64,000 nt of DNA from Brevibacillus brevis (lineage in GTDB: Bacteria; Bacillota; Bacilli; Brevibacillales; Brevibacillaceae). The stretch lies in NCBI RefSeq assembly GCF_031583145.1, contig NZ_CP134050.1, positions 2,617,501 through 2,681,500 on the forward strand, written 5' to 3'. The notes under the pieces are model-generated. The model saw nothing but the letters and a program-made list of their open reading frames with translations. It had not been told where the DNA came from and searched no databases. Positions within the stretch are counted from its first letter, which is position 1. Every line of letters starts with the position of its first letter. Below are positions 1 through 9,311 of the stretch, piece after piece. Both the position numbers and the translations under genes were made by a program.

Positions 1-1
1 G

Positions 2-1453
2 AAGCGCCGTCCCATCTCGGACCACATTGAAGAGAACAAGGAGTATTTTCACGACCGGCTGGGGGTGGGCACCAGCTTTGATATCGCTGCCCACGACTTC
101 TACATCGGGAGCACGCGGGTGCTTTTGTATTACATAAACGGTTTTGCCGACAGCCATCTCATCACCCTGATCATGAAAGACTTGAACGATCTGCGTGGGC
201 GAGAGGTACAAAACAACGTGTTTGACCTTCTGTTTTACAAGTACATTCCCTTTTACCAACTGGAAAAAGTCAGCACGACCGACGAATTCATGGACAAGCT
301 GCTGGTTGGGCAGGTGGGTCTGATCATCGACCATTCTCCCCATGCCATCATCATGGACGCGAAGGTGCTGCCGGTACGGACACCGGCAGAGCCCGATACG
401 GAGAGAATCGTACGGGGGGCCCACGACGGCTTCACGGAGGCGCTGGTCACCAACACGGTCCTGACTCGAAGGCGGATTCGCGACGAGCGCCTGCGCTTCG
501 AAATCATGCAGATCGGGGAGCGCACGAAGACGGACGTAGCCGTCGCATATTTGAAGGATGTAGCCAATCCCAAGCTGGTAGACACGCTCAAGGAACGCCT
601 GCAACATATTCAGATCGACGGGATTCCGATGGCGGAAAAGACGGTGGAGGAGTTTATCATCGGCAAGACGCTCAATCCCTTTCCGATGGTCCGGTATACG
701 GAGCGTCCCGATGTAGCGGCAGTGCATTTGCTGGAGGGACACGTGCTCGTTTACGTAGACAACTCTCCCAGCGTGATGATTACCCCCGCGACTTATTTTC
801 ACCATGTCCAGCACGCAGAAGAGTACCGCCAGACACCGGTTGTCGGGGCTTACCTGCGCTGGGTGCGCTTCTTCGGCATTTTCGCATCGCTATTCATTTT
901 GCCGATCTGGCTTTTGCTCGTGATGCACCCGAGCATGATTCCGGAGCCGCTGCACTTTATCGGGATCAAGCACAAAGGGAGCATTCCTCTGCTGGGGCAA
1001 TTCCTGATGGCGGAGGTCGGGCTGGATCTGATGCGAATGGCCGCGATCCATACGCCGACTCCTCTGTCCGTGGCCATGGGACTTCTGGCGGCGATCCTGG
1101 TGGGAGATGTGGCCATCAAAGTGGGGTTGTTCGCCCCGGAAGTCATTCTCTACCTGGCGGTTGCTGCCATCGGCATGTATGCCACGCCAAGCTATGAGCT
1201 CAGCATGGCCAACCGCCTGGTCCGCCTCTTCTTGATCCTCATGGTCGGGTTCTTCTCCACGACAGGCTTGATGATCGGATTGACGCTTGTCCTGATCGCG
1301 CTGGCCGCCACCCGTTCCCTGGATACTCCATACCTGTGGCCGTTCATTCCGTTCAATTACAAAGCGCTGAAGGATGTTTTGATCCGGATGGCCGTGCCGC
1401 AGAAAAACACCCGCCCCAGTATTGTCCGATCGAAGAATAGCGCCAGGCAATAA
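2..1453 (+). CDS. spoVAF: SpoVAF, GerA-family A-subunit-like spore membrane protein (5' end outside window)
   Basis: The reading frame is already open at base 2, so the true start lies upstream and only a few N-terminal residues are missing; 483 residues are visible against roughly 490 for the family. The first half is a soluble GerA-type domain. From about base 860 there are several hydrophobic segments typical of GerA/SpoVAF A subunits. In Bacillus, SpoVAF sits in the forespore spoVA operon next to lysA, and SpoVA proteins move dipicolinic acid; SpoVAF is related to germinant receptor A subunits and is thought to assist germination. The following gene here is lysA, matching that order. A GTG at base 65 also opens a shorter frame, but the conserved-looking sequence continues upstream of it (residues DHIEENKEYFHDRLG), so I do not take it as the start. 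Confidence 0.9.
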   Translation, partial: KRRPISDHIEENKEYFHDRLGVGTSFDIAAHDFYIGSTRVLLYYINGFADSHLITLIMKDLNDLRGREVQNNVFDLLFYKYIPFYQLEKVSTTDEFMDKLLVGQVGLIIDHSPHAIIMDAKVLPVRTPAEPDTERIVRGAHDGFTEALVTNTVLTRRRIRDERLRFEIMQIGERTKTDVAVAYLKDVANPKLVDTLKERLQHIQIDGIPMAEKTVEEFIIGKTLNPFPMVRYTERPDVAAVHLLEGHVLVYVDNSPSVMITPATYFHHVQHAEEYRQTPVVGAYLRWVRFFGIFASLFILPIWLLLVMHPSMIPEPLHFIGIKHKGSIPLLGQFLMAEVGLDLMRMAAIHTPTPLSVAMGLLAAILVGDVAIKVGLFAPEVILYLAVAAIGMYATPSYELSMANRLVRLFLILMVGFFSTTGLMIGLTLVLIALAATRSLDTPYLWPFIPFNYKALKDVLIRMAVPQKNTRPSIVRSKNSARQ

Positions 1454-1541
1454 TATTCTGAAAACGTCGGTCAACACCCATTGTCAAATGAACGTCCATG
1501 TAGTACATTGGATGGGAAGCCTTGCTTAGATAAGTATGTTC

Positions 1542-1570
1542 GGCAACTGACCTTGTGTCGGTTGCCTTTC
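1542..1570 (+). terminator. Rho-independent terminator of the spoVA operon
   Basis: A 10-bp stem (1542-1551 with 1557-1566, one G-U pair) with a 5-nt loop is followed by a short T-rich run. It separates spoVAF from lysA. Confidence 0.7.
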
Positions 1571-1631
1571 TCTATAAAAGGTTGAAAGAGGCAAGACTGA
1601 TTCGGTGCAGGAGACTGGGGAGGAAAGAAGC

Positions 1632-2954
1632 ATGTTTTTACACGGGACAAGTCGAGTAAACGAGCAGGGCAACCTGGAGATCGGAGGTTGCGATACGACC
1701 AAGCTCGTACAGACATACGGCACACCGCTTTACGTATACGATGAGGCGCATATCCGCAGCAATTGCCGGGAATTTGTTGAGGCCTTCCGCAAGTCAGGCT
1801 TTGCTTTTCAGGTAGCATATGCCAGCAAGGCGTTCTGCACCATGGCCATGTGCAAATTGGTCGAAGAGGAAGGGCTGTCGCTGGATGTCGTGTCAGGAGG
1901 CGAGCTGTTCACCGCCTTGCAGGCAGGCTTCCCGCCGGAGCGCATTCATTTCCATGGCAACAACAAATCTCCGGACGAGATCACCATGGCGCTGGATGCA
2001 AAAATCGGCTGCTTCGTAGTCGACAACTTTTACGAGCTTCACCTGCTGGAAGAGCTGGCGGGGGAACGGGGCGAAAAAGTATCGGTCCTGCTGCGTGTCA
2101 CACCAGGGGTTGAGGCGCATACGCACGAATACATTTCCACCGGCCAGGTGGATTCAAAATTTGGATTTGACGTAAAACACGGCCACGCTTTGGACGCGAT
2201 GCGATACGCGCACGAGAGCCGTCATCTTCATTTGCTGGGCGTACACAGCCACATCGGTTCGCAAATTTTCGAGACGGAAGGCTTCCTCGTCGCGGTGAAA
2301 AAATTGACCGAGCTGCTGGGCGAGGCCAAGGAAGCGTTTGGCTTCGTGCCGGAAGTGCTGAACGTAGGGGGCGGATTCGGAATCCGCTACGTGGAAGGGG
2401 ATACGCCGCAGCCTGCGGAAGCGTATATCAAGGCGATCACAGACGCCGTGCGCGAAGAGCTGAACGCCCGCAGCATTCCGCTTCCGGAACTGTGGATCGA
2501 GCCGGGGCGCAGCATTGTAGGCGACGCAGGCACGACCCTGTACCGCATCGGCTCCCGGAAGGAAATCCCGGGCGTGCGCAAATACGTAGCGGTGGACGGC
2601 GGCATGACCGACAACCTCAGACCAGCCCTGTATCAGGCTGAATACGAAGCGGCCATTGCCAACAAAATGAACGAGCCTGCCACAGAGGTCGTCTCCATCG
2701 CCGGCAAGTGCTGCGAATCCGGCGATATGCTGATCTGGGACGTGAAGCTGCCCGCCTCTTCCGCAGGTGACATTTTGGCGGTGCCAAGCACAGGCGCCTA
2801 CGGCTACTCCATGTCAAACAACTACAACCGAATCGCTCGTCCGGCCGTTGTATTCGTAAAAGACGGCGAAGCGGATCTGATCGTCAAGCGCGAGAGTTAC
2901 GCGGACGTCATCAGCCATGACCTGCTGCCAAAGCGTGCGCAATTGCAACGCTAA
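1632..2954 (+). CDS. lysA: Diaminopimelate decarboxylase
   Basis: This PLP enzyme removes CO2 from meso-diaminopimelate, the last step of lysine synthesis. The protein has 440 residues, normal for LysA. It shows the alanine-racemase-type barrel with the PLP lysine in VAYASKAFC, the HSHIGSQI histidine motif, the glycine loop NVGGGFGIRY, and the C-terminal EPGRSIVG and CCESGD motifs, the latter carrying the catalytic cysteine. The ATG at 1632 is preceded by GAGGAAAG at good spacing. An upstream in-frame ATG at 1605 would add nine residues but lacks a ribosome site. The gene stands between two terminators and is probably transcribed alone. I looked for a lysine riboswitch in the 178-base leader and did not recognise one. 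Confidence 0.96.
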   Translation: MFLHGTSRVNEQGNLEIGGCDTTKLVQTYGTPLYVYDEAHIRSNCREFVEAFRKSGFAFQVAYASKAFCTMAMCKLVEEEGLSLDVVSGGELFTALQAGFPPERIHFHGNNKSPDEITMALDAKIGCFVVDNFYELHLLEELAGERGEKVSVLLRVTPGVEAHTHEYISTGQVDSKFGFDVKHGHALDAMRYAHESRHLHLLGVHSHIGSQIFETEGFLVAVKKLTELLGEAKEAFGFVPEVLNVGGGFGIRYVEGDTPQPAEAYIKAITDAVREELNARSIPLPELWIEPGRSIVGDAGTTLYRIGSRKEIPGVRKYVAVDGGMTDNLRPALYQAEYEAAIANKMNEPATEVVSIAGKCCESGDMLIWDVKLPASSAGDILAVPSTGAYGYSMSNNYNRIARPAVVFVKDGEADLIVKRESYADVISHDLLPKRAQLQR

Positions 2955-2970
2955 CCGAATGAAATTGAGA

Positions 2971-2999
2971 GCCTCCCCGGGAGTTCGGGGAGGCTTTTT
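2971..2999 (+). terminator. Terminator of lysA
   Basis: A perfect 9-bp GC-rich stem (2971-2979 with 2986-2994) is followed by five T. Confidence 0.9.
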
Positions 3000-3100
3000 C
3001 GCGCTCGCGACGAGATTATTTATCAATCCTCCATCACTCATTTACAAAAAATTCACGAGCGGGTGCCATAATGGAAGGGGGCGAGGAGGAAGGATTCACC

Positions 3101-5374
3101 ATGTGGTCGATGCTCATGAGAAAGTTTCGGCGTTTTCCCGTCTTTTCCCTGGATAAGCGACAATGGATGAAAAACGTCATCCACCAGGAAGTTGGGAAAG
3201 GGAAGCGCGTCATCATGTTTTATGTAGATATCGTCAAACTGACGGAAGTGGAGAATCGCTATGGCGATGTGATCGCCAAACGGGTCCTCCATATTTTCGA
3301 GCGGATTCTGCCGCATGTCTCCCGCCAGGTGTTTGAAATTCGCGGCAACATACTCGCCATTCAAAAGCTGTGGGGCGACGACTTTGCCATCTACGTCTCG
3401 TTTGGCGGGGACGTGAATGAGGAAGACTGCCGGATGCTCTCGATTCATTTTCAGGAACAAGCCGAAAAACAGCTCAATCGGCAGGTGAGTTTCGTCAACC
3501 GGGAGGAGCTTCGCGTCCATATCGGCTATGCGGCTATCTCGGGACAAGACATCGTCAAGGAAATGTACACGTCAGTCAAGCGGGCCGCACATATGGCCAA
3601 GTACGGAATCACCTCCGAAACCTATACGCACGTCACGCAATTTCACCAGGTACTCGCCGAGGAGAATGTGACGATGAATTTTATGCCCATCGTTCATTTG
3701 CCGGATGGGGAGACCCTAGGCTGGGAGGCGCTGGCACGTGGACCGGAGGGAAGTCCGTTTGCGACGCCGTCGATGCTGTTTCGCTATGCGGAAGAGACGG
3801 ACACGGTCTTCCGGCTGGAACACATTTGCCGGAAACGGGCGTTGGAACAGCTGCGTTACGTCAAGCCTCAACAAAAGCTGTTCATTAATTTGGACCCCCG
3901 CGCAATTGACGATCCGTTTCTTCTGCGGGGAGAAGTGTTTGCCCGCTTTGAACAATACGGCTTGAATCCGTATAACATTGTGTTTGAAATTACCGAGCGA
4001 CATGCCATCTCGAACTATGCGGTGTTTCGCAAAATCATCGAAGAATACCGCAAAAAGGGGTATCTCATAGCCGTCGATGATGCGGGAGCGGGCTATTCCA
4101 GCCTGGAATCGATCACAGAGATTTACCCGGACTTCATCAAGCTCGATATGTCGCTGATTCGCAACGTCGATGTCGATCCGATCAAGCAGGCTCTCTTGGA
4201 AACCATCGTGCAGTTTGCCGAAAAGGTCGGGTGCAAAATCATCGCGGAGGGAATCGAGACCGGACGCGAGCTGGAAACGCTGATCGAGGTCGGAGTGACT
4301 TACGGCCAGGGCTATTTTCTCGGCAAACCGGACAAAGGCATGGGGCACGCATCCGGGCAAGCGATGAATTTTCTGCGCACGATGCAGGAGAAAAAAGCGA
4401 GCGTACGGGAAGAGCCGTTCCTGTTCACTCCCGCCATGTCGGAGATCTTGGCGAAGACGATCACGGTGGAAAAGCATGTGAAGGTGCGACGCGTCCATGA
4501 AATTTTCGAACAAAACCAGCGGATTGAAAGTGTCGTGGTCCTGGAAGAGGGCCGGCCAGTCGGGCTCGTCATGCGCTTTGCACTCTATCAAGTGCTGGGT
4601 GGTCAATACGGAATCGCCCTTTATTACGAGAGGCCGGTCTCGCAAATCATGAACGCCAATCCGCTCATCGTCACCAAGGACGACAAACTGGACGAAGTGG
4701 CGCGCAGGGCGATGACACGGGATGCCTACCACTTGTACGATGTGGTCATCATTACAGGCGTTGAAGGGGAGTACATCGGAATTGTCACCGTACAGAGCTT
4801 GCTGGACAAAATGGCCTCCATCAAGCTCGAGATGGCTTCTTCCGCCAATCCGCTGACAGGACTTCCCGGAAACGTGCAGATCGAACGGGAGTTGAACAAG
4901 CGCATCAAGCAGCAGGTGTCGCAGATGGTCATCTACTGCGATCTGGATCGCTTCAAGTGGTTCAACGACCGCTATGGATTCGAGACGGGGGACCAGATTA
5001 TTGTCCGGACCGCGAATCTGCTCAAGGAAGCGGTGATGCGGTGCGGCAGCGGAGACGATTTTATCGGGCACATCGGCGGAGACGACTTTATTTTGATCAC
5101 GAAGGCCGCGGGTGCAGACGAGCTGATATCGTTTCTGCTCGAGGCGTTCCCCTTGTTTTTTGCGGACATTTATGAAAAGAGGGGCTTGGGGGAAGGAGCT
5201 ATCCTTTCCATGTCGATGGCCGGCGTATGCATGATCCCTGGGCTCTATGAAAATGTGGAAGCGATTGCCGAGCGGGCCGCTTACGTCAAAAAGCGGGCCA
5301 AGGAGCTGCCAGGCACCGTCTTCCTCGACGAAAGGGACTGCGCAGCCGATGAAACGCACCAAACGCAGGTATAA
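3101..5374 (+). CDS. GGDEF(degenerate)-EAL-CBS-GGDEF cyclic-di-GMP signalling protein
   Basis: A 757-residue cytoplasmic protein without membrane segments. Order of parts: residues about 35-170, a degenerate GGDEF-like domain with WGDDF in the signature position; about 190-430, an EAL phosphodiesterase domain with WEALARG, FINLDP, FEITER, VDDAGAGYSS, FIKLDMS, AEGIET and YGQGYFLGKP, so all main metal and catalytic residues are present; about 447-575, a CBS pair; about 585 to the end, a GGDEF cyclase domain with DLDRFKWFND and GGDDF. The RxxD inhibitory site is replaced by SGDD. It could therefore both make and break c-di-GMP, with the CBS pair sensing a nucleotide; this is inference. The ATG at 3101 follows GAGGAGGA; an in-frame ATG at 3071 has no such site. 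A PilZ receptor protein lies at 36.8 kb. Confidence 0.9.
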   Translation: MWSMLMRKFRRFPVFSLDKRQWMKNVIHQEVGKGKRVIMFYVDIVKLTEVENRYGDVIAKRVLHIFERILPHVSRQVFEIRGNILAIQKLWGDDFAIYVSFGGDVNEEDCRMLSIHFQEQAEKQLNRQVSFVNREELRVHIGYAAISGQDIVKEMYTSVKRAAHMAKYGITSETYTHVTQFHQVLAEENVTMNFMPIVHLPDGETLGWEALARGPEGSPFATPSMLFRYAEETDTVFRLEHICRKRALEQLRYVKPQQKLFINLDPRAIDDPFLLRGEVFARFEQYGLNPYNIVFEITERHAISNYAVFRKIIEEYRKKGYLIAVDDAGAGYSSLESITEIYPDFIKLDMSLIRNVDVDPIKQALLETIVQFAEKVGCKIIAEGIETGRELETLIEVGVTYGQGYFLGKPDKGMGHASGQAMNFLRTMQEKKASVREEPFLFTPAMSEILAKTITVEKHVKVRRVHEIFEQNQRIESVVVLEEGRPVGLVMRFALYQVLGGQYGIALYYERPVSQIMNANPLIVTKDDKLDEVARRAMTRDAYHLYDVVIITGVEGEYIGIVTVQSLLDKMASIKLEMASSANPLTGLPGNVQIERELNKRIKQQVSQMVIYCDLDRFKWFNDRYGFETGDQIIVRTANLLKEAVMRCGSGDDFIGHIGGDDFILITKAAGADELISFLLEAFPLFFADIYEKRGLGEGAILSMSMAGVCMIPGLYENVEAIAERAAYVKKRAKELPGTVFLDERDCAADETHQTQV

Positions 5375-5442
5375 GTTGGACGGCACTCCTCACCCATGGT
5401 AAAATGGGTACGTTAACTTAACCCATGTCTGGAGGCTCACAA

Positions 5443-5877
5443 ATGAAAAAAGCGCTGATCACCATGGAAAACGGCAACCAAATCGAACTGGAGCTGTTTG
5501 AAAAAGAAGCTCCGGGAACCGTTGCCAACTTCGAGAAGCTGGCAAACGAAGGCTTCTACAACGGTCTGTCGTTCCATCGCGTCATCCCTGGATTCGTCGC
5601 GCAAGGTGGCTGCCCTTACGGAACAGGTACAGGCGGCCCTGGCTATACCATCAAATGCGAAACAAAAGGCAACCCGCACAAGCATCTGCGCGGCGCTCTG
5701 TCCATGGCCCATGCGGGAAAAGATACCGGCGGCAGCCAATTCTTCATCTGCTACGATTCCTTCCCTCACCTGGATGGCGTACATACCGTATTCGGCAACG
5801 TCATCTCCGGCATGGAGCACGTCGATGCCATTAAACAAGGCGACAAGATGAGCACCGTCAAAGTAACGGCTGAATAG
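5443..5877 (+). CDS. ppiB: Peptidyl-prolyl cis-trans isomerase, cyclophilin type
   Basis: A 144-residue single-domain cyclophilin that speeds proline isomerisation during protein folding in the cytoplasm. It shows the family core: [13 protein letters not shown] with the active-site arginine, then [15 protein letters not shown] and HTVFGNV. The length equals that of B. subtilis PpiB (143-144). The ATG at 5443 has GGAGG seven bases upstream; an ATG at 5425 would place that site inside the gene. No signal peptide. It is monocistronic, with a terminator directly after it. Confidence 0.95.
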   Translation: MKKALITMENGNQIELELFEKEAPGTVANFEKLANEGFYNGLSFHRVIPGFVAQGGCPYGTGTGGPGYTIKCETKGNPHKHLRGALSMAHAGKDTGGSQFFICYDSFPHLDGVHTVFGNVISGMEHVDAIKQGDKMSTVKVTAE

Positions 5878-5892
5878 GAGTGCCCCGACAAA

Positions 5893-5920
5893 ACACTGGC
5901 GTTGAATCGCCGGTGTTTTT
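5893..5920 (+). terminator. Terminator of ppiB
   Basis: A 9-bp stem (5893-5901 with 5908-5916, one G-U pair), 6-nt loop, then a T run. Confidence 0.85.
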
Positions 5921-6012
5921 CTGTTTGTCAAGGAACGCGCTGGCCAGAGGCTTGTAAGCCTATCCATCTGCTGGTATCCTAGAAAATAGACGATTTTTTT
6001 GAGGAGGAACCA

Positions 6013-6681
6013 ATGGATCTTTTTCATTTTGATTGGAAGACGGTGCCGTTCCGCATGATCGCGTTCGTCATCGCCTTCTCTTTGCATGAATGGGCTCACG
6101 CCTTTGTCGCCTGGAGGCTGGGAGACAATACGGCGAAAGACGAAGGCCGCTTGACCGTGAATCCGATTCCCCACATCGACCCGTTCGGTTTGATCCTGAT
6201 CCTGTTCGGGCCGTTTGGCTGGGCGAAACCGGTTCCGATCAATCCGCTTCATTTTCGCGGCAATAAAAGGCTGGGGATCGTGTACGTGTCGGCAGCAGGT
6301 CCGCTGATCAATCTGGTGCTGGGCATTTTGTTTTCCGTTCTGTACATCGTGGTGGGCTACTCGGGAGCACTGGAAGGCATGACGGAGAAATGGGCGTACG
6401 CCATTAAGCTTACGATAGAGTATTGCATCATCATCAACTCGGCTTTGTTTGTTTTCAATCTGTTGCCGATCGCCCCTCTGGACGGATACAAGATCCTGCG
6501 TTTCTTGTCACCGCGCAGCTGGGATCGCTTTTTCTACAATTACGAGGTCTACGGACCGTGGATCTTGCTGCTTTTGATCTTCATCCCGGGCATCAGCTCC
6601 ACGATCTTCGGAATACCGCTCGGCTTCGTCATTATGTGGGTGCAACAAGCAGCTTTGAAGATCGTCACACTGTTCGTATAA
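6013..6681 (+). CDS. Site-2 protease family (M50) membrane metalloprotease
   Basis: A 222-residue polytopic membrane protein with a HEWAH zinc-protease motif near residue 25 in the first membrane helix, and a second conserved region NLLPIAPLDGYKIL that supplies the third zinc ligand (the aspartate). Small stand-alone M50 proteins of this kind are common in Firmicutes (B. subtilis YwhC is an example), but their substrates are mostly unknown. It lies just upstream of scpA with 18 bases between, so it may be co-transcribed with the scp genes. The ATG at 6013 is preceded by GAGGAGG. No PDZ domain is present, unlike RseP, so a role in sigma-factor control cannot be claimed. Confidence 0.85.
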   Translation: MDLFHFDWKTVPFRMIAFVIAFSLHEWAHAFVAWRLGDNTAKDEGRLTVNPIPHIDPFGLILILFGPFGWAKPVPINPLHFRGNKRLGIVYVSAAGPLINLVLGILFSVLYIVVGYSGALEGMTEKWAYAIKLTIEYCIIINSALFVFNLLPIAPLDGYKILRFLSPRSWDRFFYNYEVYGPWILLLLIFIPGISSTIFGIPLGFVIMWVQQAALKIVTLFV

Positions 6682-6699
6682 GGAAACGAGGGACTACCT

Positions 6700-7467
6700 G
6701 TGGCTTACAGCATCAAACTGGATTCTTTTGAGGGGCCGCTCGACCTGTTGCTCCATCTGATAGACAAGGCCAAAGTGGATATTTACGACATTCCCATCGC
6801 GGAAATAACCGAGCAGTACTTGGCGACGATCGATACGATGCAGCAGCTGCAGCTGGATGTAGCGAGCGAATTCGTCGTCATGGCGGCGAGCCTCCTCTCG
6901 ATCAAAAGCAAGATGCTGCTGCCGAAGAAAGAGGAGCACGTCTTTCAGCAGCTCCTCGATATGGACGTCGAAGAGATCGACCCGAGGGAAGAGCTGGTCC
7001 AGCGGCTCTTGGAGTACAAGCGCTACAAGATGCTGGCGGAGCGCCTGCGGGAGATGGAAATCGGACGCAATCAGGTGTATACGCGCCCGGCGGAAAATTT
7101 GGCTCCCTACGTGCGGGAAGAGGATCATACCGTGAAGAACGTCACACTTTACGACCTCATTTCCGCCCTGGAGAGATTGGTGAAAAAGGCGACGGACAAG
7201 CAGCCGATTACCAAAGTATCGCGCGATGAAGTGTCCATCAAGGACAGGATGCGCGAAATTCGCGAGCTGGTCCGGGTAGGGGGAGGAATGGTTCGCTTCT
7301 CCCAGCTCTTCTCCAAAGGAGCGACCCGCTCGGAGATCGTCACAAGCTTCCTGGCCTTACTGGAGCTGATGAAAGCGAAAGAAATCACCTGCGTCCAGAA
7401 TCAGTTGTTTCAGGACATCATGATTTGCGAGAACAAAACGAAAGGAGTCCCTGAAGATGGACTATGA
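6700..7467 (+). CDS. scpA: Segregation and condensation protein A (kleisin)
   Basis: ScpA is the kleisin of the bacterial SMC condensin; it bridges the SMC heads and binds ScpB. The 255-residue protein shows the typical N-terminus FEGPLDLLLHLIDK, the segment FVVMAASLLSIKSKMLLP and a C-terminal winged-helix part (SRSEIVTSFLALLEL-like). The start is GTG at 6700. Its last 11 bases overlap scpB, which implies translational coupling, as expected for two subunits of one complex. Confidence 0.96.
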   Translation: MAYSIKLDSFEGPLDLLLHLIDKAKVDIYDIPIAEITEQYLATIDTMQQLQLDVASEFVVMAASLLSIKSKMLLPKKEEHVFQQLLDMDVEEIDPREELVQRLLEYKRYKMLAERLREMEIGRNQVYTRPAENLAPYVREEDHTVKNVTLYDLISALERLVKKATDKQPITKVSRDEVSIKDRMREIRELVRVGGGMVRFSQLFSKGATRSEIVTSFLALLELMKAKEITCVQNQLFQDIMICENKTKGVPEDGL

Positions 7468-8041
7468 CAAGCTGAAAGGCGTCATTGAGGGCTTGTTGTT
7501 CATTTCGGGCGATGAAGGCATCGATGCCAAGGAAATCAGCGAGATCATCGAGGTATCGGAAGAAGAAGTCATCGACTTGATTGAAGACATGAAAGCAGAC
7601 TTTCGCCGCGCAGGGAGAGGGATTCAGATCGTAGAGGTCGCCCGGGCGTATCAGCTCACGACACTGCCCGAGCACGTTCCTTACTTTGAGCGGCTGGCCA
7701 GCTCGCCGAACCAGTCGACGCTTTCCCAGGCTGCGCTGGAGACCTTGGCCATCATCGCTTACAAACAGCCCCTGACCCGCTCGGAAATCGAAGAAATCCG
7801 GGGAGTGAAATGCGAAAAGGCGCTCAACACCTTGCTGTCCAAGCAGCTCATTCGCGAAGCGGGGCGAGCGGAAGGCATCGGGAGACCCATCCTGTATGCG
7901 ACGACCAAGGACTTTTTGGAACACTTTGGATTGCGGGAATTGGCGGACCTGCCGGAGCCCCCGGTCAATTTGGACATTGAGGAGGCCCGCATGGAAGCGT
8001 CCGCCCTGTTCGGAAAGGCCGAAGAACCGACAAACGACTAG
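7457..8041 (+). CDS. scpB: Segregation and condensation protein B
   Basis: A 194-residue protein made of two winged-helix domains; it dimerises and binds the ScpA kleisin in SMC-ScpAB. Family marks are GLLFISGDEGI near the N-terminus, the segment ALETLAIIAYKQPLTRSEIEEIRGV, and GRPILYATT. The ATG at 7457 lies within the end of scpA, after an AAAGGAG site. The gene pair sits just before dacB-spmA-spmB as in B. subtilis. Confidence 0.96.
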   Translation: MDYDKLKGVIEGLLFISGDEGIDAKEISEIIEVSEEEVIDLIEDMKADFRRAGRGIQIVEVARAYQLTTLPEHVPYFERLASSPNQSTLSQAALETLAIIAYKQPLTRSEIEEIRGVKCEKALNTLLSKQLIREAGRAEGIGRPILYATTKDFLEHFGLRELADLPEPPVNLDIEEARMEASALFGKAEEPTND

Positions 8042-8066
8042 CTGCGTACGGGCAGTTTTTCGTACT

Positions 8067-8091
8067 AATAGACGACTCGTCCCCATATACT
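8067..8091 (+). promoter_or_regulatory. Possible sigma-E promoter of dacB-spmAB
   Basis: An AATA element (8067-8070) is 13 bases from CATATACT (8084-8091), resembling the sigma-E pattern of an ATA-type -35 and a CATAC-type -10. In B. subtilis dacB-spmA-spmB is under sigma-E control. The match is approximate. Confidence 0.35.
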
Positions 8092-8138
8092 TGGTACAAA
8101 CCTGTGCATCGTCGTACTTTGTAATGGGGAGGACGTTT

Positions 8139-9311
8139 ATGAAGGTGCGAAAATTAGTGTCCGGCGTGCTCGTCGTTTTTCTTTTTATACAGGTCCTTCT
8201 GTTGCCTGCTACGGACGCGAATGCCGCTGCCAAGCCCCCTGGGCTGTCGGCGGAGAGTGCAGCGCTGATTGACGTGACGAGCGGGCGAATCCTGTACTCG
8301 AAAAATGGCACGAAAAAAATGCGAATCGCAAGTCTGACCAAGACGATGACTGCGATTGTGGCGATCGAGTCGGGCAAGCTGAACGACGTGGTCACAGTGC
8401 CGCAAGAGGCCGTAGGAGTCGAAGGTTCTTCCATTTACCTGAAAAAAGGGGAAAAGCTGACCCTGGAAGAGCTATTGTACGGGCTGATGCTACGCTCCGG
8501 CAACGATGCGGCAGTGACGATCGCCACCCATGTCGGGGGCTCGCTCCCCGGCTTCGTCTACATGATGAACGAGAAAGCGGCAATGATCGGGATGAGCCAC
8601 ACGAACTTTACGAATCCGCACGGGCTCGACGACAGCAACATGCACTACTCTACGGCCGAAGATATGGCCAAACTGTCCGCCTACGCCTTGCGCAATCCCG
8701 TGTTCCGCCAGATCGTGTCTACAAAAGTAAAGGACATCTCGTGGGAGGGCGAGCAGTGGGACCGGCGTCTCTTGAACAAAAACAAAATGCTCCACCTGTA
8801 CGAGGGAGCGGACGGAGTAAAAACCGGCTATACGAAGCTAGCGAAGCGCTGCCTTGCATCGTCCGCCACGCGCGACGGAAGGCAGCTGGCGACGATCACG
8901 CTTAATGCCTCGGACGACTGGAACGACTCCGCCAAGCTGTTGGACTACGGCTTTGCCAACTTTCCGCTGAAAGAACTGGTAGGGGGCAAGCAGGACGTGA
9001 AGCCGGATACGCCCGTTACGATGGAGAGGGGTACGCACCTTGTCACCATGAACGCGTTTCGCTATCCGCTGCAGCCAACCGAGGCCGATGACGTACACAA
9101 GCGCGTCGTTCTTGGGGAGTCGGTGATCAACGGGAAAATGAACGGTCAATTGGTGGGCTTTCTGCAATTTTACCTGAAGGAGGACATGATCGGACAAGTG
9201 CCGCTGTTGGTAAGTGCCGATTCCTCGGTCGAGGGGAGACCCGAGTCCGGAATCCGCGGGTTTTGGCGGCACTTCTGGACGATAGCGGCGGGAGGGCTGT
9301 GGAGTGCTTAA
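8139..9311 (+). CDS. dacB: D-alanyl-D-alanine carboxypeptidase (sporulation, DacB type)
   Basis: A 390-residue penicillin-binding protein 5-like enzyme that trims peptide side chains during spore cortex synthesis. A signal peptide is clear (residues 1-30, hydrophobic core VLVVFLFIQVLLLP, ending near ANAAA). The active-site triad is present: SLTK, SGN and KTG (GVKTGYTKLAKRC). A C-terminal beta-rich domain follows. GGGGAGG precedes the ATG at 8139, with an alternative in-frame ATG at 8124. The position before spmA-spmB identifies it as DacB rather than DacF. Its end overlaps spmA by 8 bases. Confidence 0.93.
   Translation: MKVRKLVSGVLVVFLFIQVLLLPATDANAAAKPPGLSAESAALIDVTSGRILYSKNGTKKMRIASLTKTMTAIVAIESGKLNDVVTVPQEAVGVEGSSIYLKKGEKLTLEELLYGLMLRSGNDAAVTIATHVGGSLPGFVYMMNEKAAMIGMSHTNFTNPHGLDDSNMHYSTAEDMAKLSAYALRNPVFRQIVSTKVKDISWEGEQWDRRLLNKNKMLHLYEGADGVKTGYTKLAKRCLASSATRDGRQLATITLNASDDWNDSAKLLDYGFANFPLKELVGGKQDVKPDTPVTMERGTHLVTMNAFRYPLQPTEADDVHKRVVLGESVINGKMNGQLVGFLQFYLKEDMIGQVPLLVSADSSVEGRPESGIRGFWRHFWTIAAGGLWSA

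Noticed and set aside
1454-1631. Possible lysine riboswitch before lysA
   Set aside because: The leader is short and mainly filled by the upstream terminator; I found no L-box core.
3716-5386. 556-codon open frame on the minus strand
   Set aside because: It lies wholly opposite the c-di-GMP protein, whose motifs are all on the plus strand; the minus translation has no family motif and no ribosome site.
8042-8066. Possible terminator after scpB
   Set aside because: CTGC/GCAG is only a 4-bp stem before a T run; too weak to list.
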